This document shows positions 25,307 to 32,492 of a stretch of DNA of 64,000 bases, piece by piece (position 1 is the stretch's first letter; each line of letters opens with the position of its first letter). This DNA comes from Paenisporosarcina sp. FSL H8-0542. GTDB taxonomy: Bacteria > Bacillota > Bacilli > Bacillales_A > Planococcaceae. The stretch lies in the NCBI RefSeq assembly GCF_038632915.1, contig NZ_CP152050.1:2139001-2203000 (forward strand). Reading direction: 5' to 3'. Under the pieces are notes generated by a model, which saw only the letters and a list, made by a program, of their open reading frames with translations, was not told where the DNA came from and ran no database searches. A program made the translations under genes and the position numbers.

Positions 25307-25352
25307 AATCCCCCTCGAAATAAGAACATTCGTTCTTACAGTGAGGGGGATT
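25307..25352 (-). promoter_or_regulatory. LexA-type SOS box inside an inverted repeat
   Basis: AAGAACATTCGTTCTT at 25322-25337 contains GAAC-N4-GTTC, the LexA core of Bacillus. It sits in the loop of a 10-bp inverted repeat (AATCCCCCTC at 25307-25316, GAGGGGGATT at 25343-25352), one arm of which is the ribosome binding site of the uvrX stub. Confidence 0.55.
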
Positions 25353-25383
25353 CTAATATTTGTCTAGTGAGTATGTCTTGCTT

Positions 25384-25559
25384 TTATCGGTAAATCATGG
25401 ATATAGGTTTCAATTTCTTTTTGATCGAGCCGCCACCAATCACACCAATTTTGAGGGTTTTCATGATTTCATCAATGGTTGCCCCGGCATTTAAGCAGCC
25501 TTCCTGTGATAGCAAATGCATTCATCGCAGCGACTGATTATTGATATGGCTAATCCCAT
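25384..25559 (-). pseudogene. Carboxymuconolactone decarboxylase (AhpD-like) remnant
   Basis: The frame from 25559 reads GLAISIISRCDECICYHRKA, which has the CxxC...H motif of AhpD-like peroxidases, then a TAA. A one-base shift restores NAGATIDEIMKTLKIGVIGG, the following conserved helix, ending at 25384. The N-terminal part is missing and the frame is broken. Confidence 0.65.
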
Positions 25560-25569
25560 AATGGTGTAC

Positions 25570-26319
25570 TTACCCTAACTGGCGTTTAAATACTTTAATG
25601 GCGAAGAAGTAAGCGATGACCATGATGCCGACGCACCAGGCAAGCGCAATCCAGATATCGTTGCCAACAGACCCTTCATACAAAAGGGCACGAATCGCAT
25701 TCACGATTGAAGTCACGGGCTGGTTCTCAGCGAACGCACGGACAATTTTAGGCATGGTTTCGGTGGGGACAAAGGCCGAACTGATAAACGGTAGGAAAAT
25801 CAGCGGGTACGAGTAGGCTGTCGCCCCTTCCATAGACCCCGCTGTCAATCCGGGAATGACCGCCAGCCATGTCAGCGCCAGTGTAAACAGCCCGAGTATC
25901 CCAGCTACCGCGAGCCAATCCAGGATATCCGCGCTGGAACGGAAGCCCATCAAGAGCGCGACGAGGATAACCACCACGATAGTTAGCGCATTGGAAACAA
26001 GCGAGGTCAACACGTGAGCCCACAATACCGACGAGCGCTTGATGGGCATGGTAATGAAACGCGACATCAGCCCGCTCTTTACATCCGTAAACAGCCGTAC
26101 AGAAGTGTAAGCGACGCCGGATGCGATAGCCATCAGCAAGATTCCCGGCAATAAATAATTGACGTAGTTGTCCGTGCCTGTCTCTATCGCGCCGCCAAAT
26201 ACGTAGACAAACAGCAGCAGCATCATAATCGGCGTAATCGCCACCGTGATAATCGTATCCGGGCTGCGCATGATGTTGCGCATTAAACGTCCTAGTAATA
26301 CCCCTGTTTTGCTTTTCAT
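25570..26319 (-). CDS. ABC-2 type efflux permease (DrrB-like)
   Basis: 249 residues with six membrane segments and the ABC-2 signature near the end (LIFLPFISSAFVPTETMPK, about 172-190, then NQPVTSIVNAIRALLY). It resembles DrrB-like permeases of daunorubicin/doxorubicin-resistance type exporters. Its ATG directly follows the stop of the ATPase gene (adjacent, no gap), so the two form one exporter. Codon use is G+C-rich relative to surrounding genes. Confidence 0.9.
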   Translation of the reverse strand: MKSKTGVLLGRLMRNIMRSPDTIITVAITPIMMLLLFVYVFGGAIETGTDNYVNYLLPGILLMAIASGVAYTSVRLFTDVKSGLMSRFITMPIKRSSVLWAHVLTSLVSNALTIVVVILVALLMGFRSSADILDWLAVAGILGLFTLALTWLAVIPGLTAGSMEGATAYSYPLIFLPFISSAFVPTETMPKIVRAFAENQPVTSIVNAIRALLYEGSVGNDIWIALAWCVGIMVIAYFFAIKVFKRQLG

Positions 26320-27081
26320 TTACATCTCCTCCTTTTTGCCGATGATCGCGAGGAAAATTTCCTCTAATGTCGGCTGCTTCTCGATGTACTCCACTTTCGC
26401 TGGCGGGAACATCTCCTTGAGTTCGGTAAGGGTACCGGTCGTGATGATTTTTCCGCCATGCAGGATGGCGATACGGTCCGCCAGTTGTTCGGCTTCCTCC
26501 AGGTACTGGGTCGTCAGCAAGATGGTCGTGCCGCCGCCGGCAAGCTCCTTGACGGTATCCCAGACTTCAATCCGCGCTTCGGGGTCAAGCCCTGTCGTAG
26601 GTTCGTCGAGAAAAATGACTGCTGGCGTCCCGATCAGGCTCATGGCGATGTCAAGCCGGCGCTTCATCCCGCCTGAATATTTGTCTGCCCGGCGGTTGGC
26701 CGCATCGGTCAGGCTGAATCTTGCAAGCAAATTGTCGGCGACTTGAGCGGGATTGGAAACTCCCCGCAACTTGGCGATCATCATCAGGTTTTCCCGCCCG
26801 GTGAGCATCCCGTCTAAAGCTGCGAACTGCCCTGTCAGGCTGATACTCTGGCGAACATGATCCGGTTGACGCTGGATGTCAAAGCCGCAAATACCTACTT
26901 CGCCGCCATCGGCCTTCATCAGCGTCGAGAGGATGTTGACTATCGTCGTCTTGCCCGCTCCATTTGAGCCCAGCAGTGCGAAAATTTCGCCACGCTGTAC
27001 CTCAAAATCTACTCCCTTTAAGACTTCCTTGTCTTTAAAGGATTTTTTTAACCCTTTTACAGAAATCGCTGCATTGCTCAT
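26320..27081 (-). CDS. ABC efflux ATP-binding protein (DrrA-like)
   Basis: 253 residues from ATG 27081, preceded by AAGGAGGAAAAAAGT; the frame is open upstream but without support. Walker A GSNGAGKTT (about 39-47), signature KYSGGMKRRLDIAMSL (about 136-151), Walker B VIFLDEPTTGLDP (about 158-170), switch His replaced by Gln (LLTTQYLEEAEQLADRI, common in this subfamily). It powers export by the permease of 25570-26319. The G+C content around 26581-26640 is 35 of 60, well above its flanks. Confidence 0.92.
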   Translation of the reverse strand: MSNAAISVKGLKKSFKDKEVLKGVDFEVQRGEIFALLGSNGAGKTTIVNILSTLMKADGGEVGICGFDIQRQPDHVRQSISLTGQFAALDGMLTGRENLMMIAKLRGVSNPAQVADNLLARFSLTDAANRRADKYSGGMKRRLDIAMSLIGTPAVIFLDEPTTGLDPEARIEVWDTVKELAGGGTTILLTTQYLEEAEQLADRIAILHGGKIITTGTLTELKEMFPPAKVEYIEKQPTLEEIFLAIIGKKEEM

Positions 27082-27159
27082 ACTTTTTTCCTCCTTATAA
27101 AATACTCTTCTATTTAGTCTGACTGATAATCTGTATAACTTATTACTAGGTGAAAATAT

Positions 27160-27206
27160 AACTGAATGGCGAATGTGGCAATTCACATTTGTAATCAGCT
27201 ATTCAG
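27160..27206. promoter_or_regulatory. PadR-operator-like inverted repeat (copy near ABC gene)
   Basis: ACTGAATGGC ... AGCTATTCAGT, an inverted repeat also seen at 27834-27880 and 28697-28731. It lies upstream of the ABC ATPase gene. Confidence 0.5.
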
Positions 27207-27212
27207 TCGGTA

Positions 27213-27566
27213 TTATCTATTGAATTTATTTTTTCCCAATCGCTTCATGATACTCTGATTCAAATCTTCACGATACTTGGCGACATAGGTTTTAGCGTTT
27301 GCCACTAGTTCGTCGGCAAAGGACGCCACGTCGTCCCCGGTGATTTCCAGCACTTGTCTGCCTTCCGCCGCACCGGCTTCGAACAACTCGATTAATTCGT
27401 ACTGCATGTGCAGCATATCCATCCCGTTGCCCGCTGAGAAATTCCACATGTAGTTTTGAATTTTCTTAAATATAAACTGGTAGTCCTCTGGCAGGGCTTC
27501 AACCCGTGCCATCATCATCTTGTATTCTTTTTTATCACCAATCATTTTTTTGAACATTTCCATCAT
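27213..27566 (-). CDS. DUF1048 protein, copy 2
   Basis: 117 residues, nearly identical to the copy at 27887-28240 (differences near residues 24, 31, 38, 47 and 73). Starts MMEMFKKMIGDKKEYKMM, helical throughout. DUF1048 proteins occur next to PadR regulators in Firmicutes; their function is unknown. AGGAGGAAAAAT precedes the ATG. It lies directly upstream of the ABC exporter genes. Confidence 0.85.
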   Translation of the reverse strand: MMEMFKKMIGDKKEYKMMMARVEALPEDYQFIFKKIQNYMWNFSAGNGMDMLHMQYELIELFEAGAAEGRQVLEITGDDVASFADELVANAKTYVAKYREDLNQSIMKRLGKNKFNR

Positions 27567-27638
27567 GTTATTTTTCCTCCTTTTTTATTAAGCTGAAAAC
27601 AAGACACTCCAAAATATTGTACGGAATATCTTATGAAG

Positions 27639-27764
27639 CTAGATTGACTTTAAGACGTTGATTTTTGATGATACAAAATCCCATTTTCTCCAAAATAATT
27701 CAAGTTCCTGTCGGCCAGACTCATTAAGTGAGTAGAACTTGTGGGGCGGCCCCATATCTGACGG
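27639..27764 (-). pseudogene. PadR regulator, C-terminal duplicate fragment
   Basis: About 42 codons matching the end of the padR gene at 28311-28631 (MGPP...KFYSLNESGRQELE and on), produced by the tandem duplication. It has no start and ends in the same TAG. Confidence 0.8.
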
Positions 27765-27833
27765 CTAGATTGCCTATACTCTTCTATTTAGTCTGACTGA
27801 TAATCTGTATAACTTATTACCGGGTGAAAATAT

Positions 27834-27880
27834 AACTGAATAGCGAAGGTGGTAATTCATATTTGTAACCAGCTATTCAG
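27834..27880. promoter_or_regulatory. PadR-operator-like inverted repeat (middle copy)
   Basis: ACTGAATAGC ... GCTATTCAGT, perfect arms; duplicated with the block. Confidence 0.5.
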
Positions 27881-27886
27881 TCGGTA

Positions 27887-28240
27887 TTATCTATTGAATT
27901 TATTTTTTCCCAATCGCTTCATGATACTCTGATTCAAATCTTCACGATACTTGGCGACATAGGTTTTAGCGTTTGCCACTAGTTCGTCGGCAAAGGACGC
28001 CACGTCGTCCCCAGTGATTTCCAGCACTTGTCTGCCATCCGCCGCGCCGGCTTCGAACAACTCGATTAATTCATACTGCATGTGCAGCATATCCATCCCG
28101 CTGCCCGCTGAGAAATTCCACATGTAGCTTTGAATTTTCTTAAATACAAACTGGTAGTCCTCTGGCAGGACTTCAACCCGTGCCATCATCATCTTGTATT
28201 CTTTTTTATCACCAATCATTTTTTTGAACATTTCCATCAT
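27887..28240 (-). CDS. DUF1048 protein, copy 1
   Basis: 117 residues, helical, starts MMEMFKKMIGDKKEYK, with a conserved WNFSAGSGMDMLHMQYEL segment (about 41-58). It lies 70 bp downstream of padR on the same strand, an arrangement common for PadR-DUF1048 pairs. It may be an effector or partner of PadR; function unknown. Confidence 0.85.
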   Translation of the reverse strand: MMEMFKKMIGDKKEYKMMMARVEVLPEDYQFVFKKIQSYMWNFSAGSGMDMLHMQYELIELFEAGAADGRQVLEITGDDVASFADELVANAKTYVAKYREDLNQSIMKRLGKNKFNR

Positions 28241-28310
28241 GTTATTTTTCCTCCTTTTTTATAAAGCTGAACAAGACACTCCAAAATATCGTACGGATAA
28301 TCTTATGAAG

Positions 28311-28631
28311 CTAGATTGACTTTAAGACGTTGATTTTTGATGATACAAAATCCCATTTTTTCCAAAACAATTCAAGTTCCTGGCGACCAGACTCATTTAG
28401 TGAGTAAAACTTTCGGGGCGGCCCCATATCTGACGGTTTCTTTTCTATGCTCACCAGTTTTTTCTTTTCTAATCGCACAAGGATGGTGTAGACCGTCCCT
28501 TCCACGACTTCAGTAAACCCAAGATCGTTCAGGCGGCGGGTAATCTCGTAGCCATAGGTTTCATGGCGGCTGATGATTTCCAGCACGCAGCCTTCCAGCG
28601 AACCCTTCAGCATTTCAGTTAAATTTTCCAT
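28311..28631 (-). CDS. PadR family transcriptional regulator
   Basis: 106 residues from ATG 28631 behind GAGGAGGAACTGAAC. It has the PadR winged helix: LKGSLEGCVLEIISRHETYG (about 8-27), YEITRRLNDLGF, and the wing with EGTVYTILVRLEKKKLV and GPPRKFYSLNESG. PadR proteins are repressors released by small ligands such as phenolics or drugs. It heads the cassette with two DUF1048 genes and the ABC exporter, which it probably controls through the repeated ACTGAATAGC sites. Confidence 0.92.
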   Translation of the reverse strand: MENLTEMLKGSLEGCVLEIISRHETYGYEITRRLNDLGFTEVVEGTVYTILVRLEKKKLVSIEKKPSDMGPPRKFYSLNESGRQELELFWKKWDFVSSKINVLKSI

Positions 28632-28696
28632 GTTCAGTTCCTCCTCTATTTCGTCTGACTTATATTCAGTATAACTTAGTACTAAGGGGAGATTTT

Positions 28697-28731
28697 TACT
28701 GAATAGCTTTTGCGAAATCACGCTATTCAGT
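28697..28731. promoter_or_regulatory. PadR-operator-like inverted repeat (padR promoter)
   Basis: ACTGAATAGC at about 28697-28706 and GCTATTCAGT at 28722-28731, between the padR start and its promoters; consistent with autoregulation. Confidence 0.55.
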
Positions 28732-28749
28732 ATTGCTTATTACATGTAT

Positions 28750-28778
28750 ATCGTAACACCGAGTAGCGGAGGTGTCAA
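28750..28778 (-). promoter_or_regulatory. padR promoter P1
   Basis: On the minus strand TTGACA (28773-28778), 17-bp spacer, TACGAT (28750-28755). Confidence 0.6.
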
Positions 28779-28853
28779 CTATTTTCCTTAATAATATTTT
28801 TGCAACCTCACTATTCAGTGATGTCGGTATCCAGTGTGACCTACTACAGGTAT

Positions 28854-28882
28854 ATCGTAACACGTAGTAGATGGACTGTCAA
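28854..28882 (-). promoter_or_regulatory. padR promoter P2
   Basis: TTGACA (28877-28882), 17-bp spacer, TACGAT (28854-28859). It is a diverged copy of P1 104 bp away, both with the same GTATATCGTAACAC core. CTACTAC/GTAGTAG arms flank the -10 element. Confidence 0.6.
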
Positions 28883-28884
28883 CT

Positions 28885-29156
28885 GGGTTTTCTAAATATT
28901 TATAAAACCAGCAATCCCCATGAGATACAGCCGATTTTCTTTATGGAGCTTTTACTTCCTCCTATGCTTCTTTCAAAAAAAGTTTGATCAAAAACAGTTC
29001 GCAAACCCATATTTCACGATAGAAAGAAGCCATTTTGAAAAAAGATTGATCATGGCATTTTAATTTGTTATTAGTTATTTCGTTTTTTAAAAAAAGTTTG
29101 AGCATTTTTTAGTAGTCCTTATTCAACTAATGTATCCTTTTGTTAAAAAGTATTTA
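28885..29156. other. Intergenic region with hairpin relatives
   Basis: Contains CCATTTTGAAAAAAGATT (29030-29047), shared with the hairpin at 16537-16577, and a weak H-type remnant at 29119-29146. No gene supported. Confidence 0.4.
29119..29146. repeat. Decayed H-type hairpin
   Basis: TTATTCAACTAA, TGTATCC, TTTTGTTAA: left arm as in H1/H2, right arm decayed. Confidence 0.4.
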
Positions 29157-29327
29157 TTAGGATTTATTGTTAAAACAATCTTCACAAATGAACCTACCTT
29201 CGTTGCTTAAATATGCTTTTATTTCAGTAAAACCTTTTCGCTTAGGATAACGCATTTTCACAAAAACAACGTCGTCTTCCTTAATCTCTTTATCACAAAT
29301 AGTACATTTGGGTTTTTCCCACAACAA
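29157..29327 (-). CDS. Small zinc-ribbon-like protein
   Basis: 56 residues. It begins at TTG 29327 or 29324, immediately after the stop of the lipoprotein gene, with AGAGGTGA upstream, so translation is probably coupled. It has CTIC near the N-terminus and FICEDCF near the C-terminus, a two-CxxC zinc site. Similar short proteins are common in bacilli, but no function is established. Confidence 0.6.
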   Translation of the reverse strand: MLWEKPKCTICDKEIKEDDVVFVKMRYPKRKGFTEIKAYLSNEGRFICEDCFNNKS

Positions 29328-29756
29328 TTAAATCACCTCTAAACTCAAATTACTTTCCAATTTATACTTCACATCGTTATATATTTCTATTGCTTGTTCA
29401 TAAATATCATCATTTGGGTCGATTTGATAATTTTCAGCACTATCACTTAGATGAAAAATCCCCTTATCATCTATCACTAAAGTACCTGAAATTTGGTCAT
29501 TATAGATAAATGTTATCGTTATCGCCTTTTCATAATTAATTTGTTGGTTTGTTTGTCCACTATAATCTATTTGATTGTAAGCCTTCACAAGTGACTGAAC
29601 AGTTTCTTTATCTACTTTGTTATATCCCTGGTACAAACTCTGTCCAAAGCCAATATCAAAGTAATCTGCTCTAATTTGTTTTACAGAGTTATTATTACAT
29701 CCGCTTACAATTAAAAATACAATTATTATAATAGACATAAATAATAATCTCCTCAC
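29328..29756 (-). CDS. Putative lipoprotein
   Basis: 142 residues from GTG 29756 (GGAGGGAGTG upstream). Signal peptide with lipobox IVSGC (Cys about residue 20). The mature part has a YQGYNKVDKETVQSLVKAYN segment and an acidic end; no recognised family. It shares an operon with the 56-residue zinc-ribbon-like protein. Confidence 0.7.
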   Translation of the reverse strand: MRRLLFMSIIIIVFLIVSGCNNNSVKQIRADYFDIGFGQSLYQGYNKVDKETVQSLVKAYNQIDYSGQTNQQINYEKAITITFIYNDQISGTLVIDDKGIFHLSDSAENYQIDPNDDIYEQAIEIYNDVKYKLESNLSLEVI

Positions 29757-29888
29757 AATTTCACTCCCTCCAAGCTACGCTGATGAAAATCTTCTAAAAC
29801 TTACCTGCTTTTTCTTTAATACGTTTGAAATGAATAGAGGTTCCAATTTTAAATAAATTTTCCATTTGAAAAAAAATCCATTTTTTCT

Positions 29889-29974
29889 AATTGAACTAAC
29901 CTGCCTCGTTAGTTGAATAAGAATGAAGAGCTTTCATTACAGCCCAACTATCTTTAACTAAAGCATCCGTTTGA
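29889..29974 (-). repeat. Dispersed module: complete H1-centre-H2
   Basis: H1 (ATTGAACTAAC, CTGCCTC, GTTAGTTGAAT), AAGAATGAAGAGC, then TTTAACTAA, AGCATCCG, TTTGATT. This is the last copy before the core region. Confidence 0.7.
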
Positions 29975-30004
29975 TTCCACATAATAATTATTTATTCGGT
30001 ATAA

Positions 30005-30090
30005 TTTTTTACACTTTTCCAAAAGGACTCTGATTTATCCATTTTTTCCAAACTTGTCCTTTGTGAAATGTTTTTTAAAAGTGTAAAAAA
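30005..30090. repeat. Long inverted repeat
   Basis: TTTTTTACACTTTT (30005-30018) is the exact inverse of AAAAGTGTAAAAAA (30077-30090); inside, AAAGGAC and GTCCTTT also pair. It could form a large hairpin or a cruciform upstream of the gene at 30182. Confidence 0.6.
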
Positions 30091-30181
30091 CAGCGGAAAA
30101 TAATTTTTAGAATTCGTTTACATGAATATGACTTCGAAAGACAAACTAATACGAAACTAAATTAAGAAAGGAAGATGGAAT

Positions 30182-30460
30182 GTGGGCAGAGATGATAATA
30201 AAGCTACAAGTAATAACAAAAACAGTTTACCTCAAACGCCAAAAAGCTTAAAAATCCCACAAAGTCTTATCAAAGAAGAAACAGCTAGTGAATTTGCAGA
30301 AATAGGTTCCAAAGCGTTGAAAGTTTTAAACACATCCACTCATCAAAAAATTGCACCAGATCGTATTAGAGCAGAACTCGCTAGTGAATTTGCAGAAATA
30401 GGTACCCGAGCGTTAAGAGGTAAAAACACATCCATCCTATACACAACAAAGAAAGAGTAG
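30182..30460 (+). CDS. Small repeat protein, possibly gamma-type SASP-like
   Basis: 92 residues from GTG 30182 (AAAGGAAGATGG upstream). Asn/Lys-rich N-terminus, then two direct repeats ETASEFAEIGSKALK (34-48) and ELASEFAEIGTRALR (65-79). The paired SEFAE blocks in a small, Cys-free and Trp-free protein recall gamma-type small acid-soluble spore proteins, whose repeats carry the GPR cleavage site TEFA. TGAATA at 30123-30128, about 18 bp before TAATACG, fits a SigG -35 element loosely. Identity is tentative. Confidence 0.45.
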   Translation: MGRDDNKATSNNKNSLPQTPKSLKIPQSLIKEETASEFAEIGSKALKVLNTSTHQKIAPDRIRAELASEFAEIGTRALRGKNTSILYTTKKE

Positions 30461-30567
30461 CATTGAGAAAACGCAGTAGTAATAAATGAGCTCCAAGAAT
30501 TTGTCGTGGTGTAAACCTGTTATTAATTCACGATAGATAAATCTTTTCTTTTAATATTCTCATTTAA

Positions 30568-30599
30568 AAAGCGACCGAATATGTAAATTCGGTCGCTTT
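30568..30599. terminator. Bidirectional terminator between the 30182 gene and mutL
   Basis: Perfect 13-bp stem AAAGCGACCGAAT/ATTCGGTCGCTTT between convergent genes. Confidence 0.85.
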
Positions 30600-30665
30600 C
30601 TGATTCTTCTATGTCATTATTTAGTGTTTCTTTAAACAACATCATTTGTAAATCAATCTATATCA

Positions 30666-32468
30666 CTACATAACGCGTTTGAACATTTTTTCAATTTCGT
30701 ATGTGGAGAAATGAACAATTACAGGGCGGCCGTGCGGACATGTAAATGGATGCTCGGCATGTTTAAGATCTTCCATCAGTTTGACCATATCTTCTCTCGT
30801 CAAATAGTGATTGGCTTTAATGGAACGTTTGCAACTCATCATAATCGCTGCATTTTCGCGTAATTTCTTGATGTCTGTTTTACGGCTTGTCAGTACTTGT
30901 TCAACGAGTTCTTTTACAATCTCTTCTTCGAACCCTTTCGGAAACCATACGGGGTACTCCCGCACAATAAACGTTGTCGGGCCGAACTCTTCGAGAAAAA
31001 TCCCCACTTCTTCAAGTTCATTTGCCGATTCTTTTAATCGAAGTGCTTCGTCAGCAGAATAATGCATGGACAGAGGGATGAGCAGAGATTGTCTTTCATT
31101 CGACTGCACATCGCCTACCTTCTCACGGAAAAATTCATATTTAATCCGTTCCTGTGCCGCATGTTGATCGATTAAGTAAAAACCATCAGCACTTTGGGCT
31201 ACGATATACGTTCCGTGGATTTGTCCGACGATATCCAACTCCGGAAAAGGTTCCTTGGACGATACTGGTACCAGATGGTCGATTGATGGCTCAGGTGAAG
31301 ATTGGACCGGTTCCATCTGCTCTTTCACCATTAACGATTCTGGACTTTTATTGAAAGTCTGCATCGGCTGGAATGGAGCAGATGTTGTTGGTGTTGTTGG
31401 TGTTGGTCTTGATTTCCACAAATCCATTTGTTCGCTTGGCGCAACCATCTTTTTCGGTTTTTCTGCAATTTCAGGTGCCCGCATAACGGATCTCAAACTC
31501 TTCCGAATCGTTTCCTCGACCAACTGTTGCAACTCTTTTTCTTTGCTCAAACGAATTTGTTGTTTCGAAGGATGAACGTTAACATCTGTTAAATATGGAT
31601 CGCCTTCTATATGAAGGATAACCAGTGGAAAGCGTTCAATCGGCAAAAACGTGTGGTAAGCATTGACGATTGATTGCTGGACACTATAATGTTTTACCCA
31701 ACGTCCATTGACAAATAGAGTCAGGTAATTTTTCGAAGCGCGTGTGATTTCCGGTAATGACGCATAGCCATGGATTCGGTAATCTGCTGATTCCCCTTCA
31801 AAAGGAATCATTTTTTTTGCGATGGCCATGCCATAAATAGCTGCAACGACTTGTTGCAAATCACCCCGACCATTTGTATGAAGAAGCACTTGTTCTCCAT
31901 GTGTCAGTTTAAAAGCGATAGACGGATAGCATAGTGCAAGTCGATTAAGTAAATCAATGATATGCCCAAGTTCCGTCTGGATCGTTTTCATATATTTCAA
32001 ACGGGCCGGAGTATTAAAAAACAACTGCGACACTTTGATATCTGTACCTTTACGAAGTGCGCCTGCCTGTTGTTTTTTTAAGTGACCCCCTTCTATCTCG
32101 ATGCTTGTCCCTGTGGAAACACCGTCTGAAGTCCATAAAGAAACTTTGGATACCGATGAAATACTGGCCAGTGCTTCTCCACGGAATCCGAGTGTTCGAA
32201 TTCGGAACAGATCATGTTCATTTGAGATTTTGCTCGTCGCATGTCGTGAGAATGAAAGAATTGCATCCTCTCCATCCATCCCGCTTCCGTTATCCGTTAT
32301 TTGAATGGTCTGCAGTCCCGCTTCTTCCAAATACACATCAATGGAAGTGCTGCCAGCATCAATTGCGTTCTCAACGAGTTCTTTCACGACGGAAGCAGGT
32401 CGTTCCACCACTTCTCCCGCAGCGATTTTATTTGATAAAGGTTCGTCCATTAATCGTATTTGTCCCAT
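30666..32468 (-). CDS. mutL: DNA mismatch repair protein MutL
   Basis: 600 residues. N-terminal GHKL ATPase: IAAGEVVERPASVVKELVEN, DNGSGM and TLGFRGEALASI; C-terminal endonuclease domain with the metal-site motif DQHAAQERIKYE and CPHGRPVIVHFS. Endonucleolytic MutL nicks the newly made strand after MutS binds a mismatch. It lies 24 bp after mutS in the same operon; AAAGGAGCGG precedes the ATG. Confidence 0.98.
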   Translation of the reverse strand: MGQIRLMDEPLSNKIAAGEVVERPASVVKELVENAIDAGSTSIDVYLEEAGLQTIQITDNGSGMDGEDAILSFSRHATSKISNEHDLFRIRTLGFRGEALASISSVSKVSLWTSDGVSTGTSIEIEGGHLKKQQAGALRKGTDIKVSQLFFNTPARLKYMKTIQTELGHIIDLLNRLALCYPSIAFKLTHGEQVLLHTNGRGDLQQVVAAIYGMAIAKKMIPFEGESADYRIHGYASLPEITRASKNYLTLFVNGRWVKHYSVQQSIVNAYHTFLPIERFPLVILHIEGDPYLTDVNVHPSKQQIRLSKEKELQQLVEETIRKSLRSVMRAPEIAEKPKKMVAPSEQMDLWKSRPTPTTPTTSAPFQPMQTFNKSPESLMVKEQMEPVQSSPEPSIDHLVPVSSKEPFPELDIVGQIHGTYIVAQSADGFYLIDQHAAQERIKYEFFREKVGDVQSNERQSLLIPLSMHYSADEALRLKESANELEEVGIFLEEFGPTTFIVREYPVWFPKGFEEEIVKELVEQVLTSRKTDIKKLRENAAIMMSCKRSIKANHYLTREDMVKLMEDLKHAEHPFTCPHGRPVIVHFSTYEIEKMFKRVM

Positions 32469-32492
32469 AGGGTCCGCTCCTTTCTGAATCGT

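Larger units (their letters stand above)
27103..27766. repeat. Tandem duplication, unit 1
   Basis: This 0.66-kb block (operator-like region, DUF1048 gene, C-terminal PadR codons) is repeated at 27776-28438 with only scattered differences. The padR part is cut at 27764, where the join lies. Confidence 0.85.
27776..28438. repeat. Tandem duplication, unit 2
   Basis: Second copy of the block described at 27103-27766. Here the PadR frame continues to its own start, so this is the ancestral arrangement. Confidence 0.85.
29757..30181. other. Intergenic region with module and large inverted repeat
   Basis: Holds the module at 29889-29974 and an inverted repeat (30005-30090) upstream of the plus-strand gene at 30182. 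Confidence 0.45.

Noticed and set aside
2369-29974. H1/H2 hairpins read as integron attC sites with gene cassettes
   Set aside because: Palindromic spacers between small genes look cassette-like, but the core GTTRRRY site is not matched, no integron integrase is present, and genes are not in one orientation with a single promoter. The terminator-like centre explains the position after genes better.
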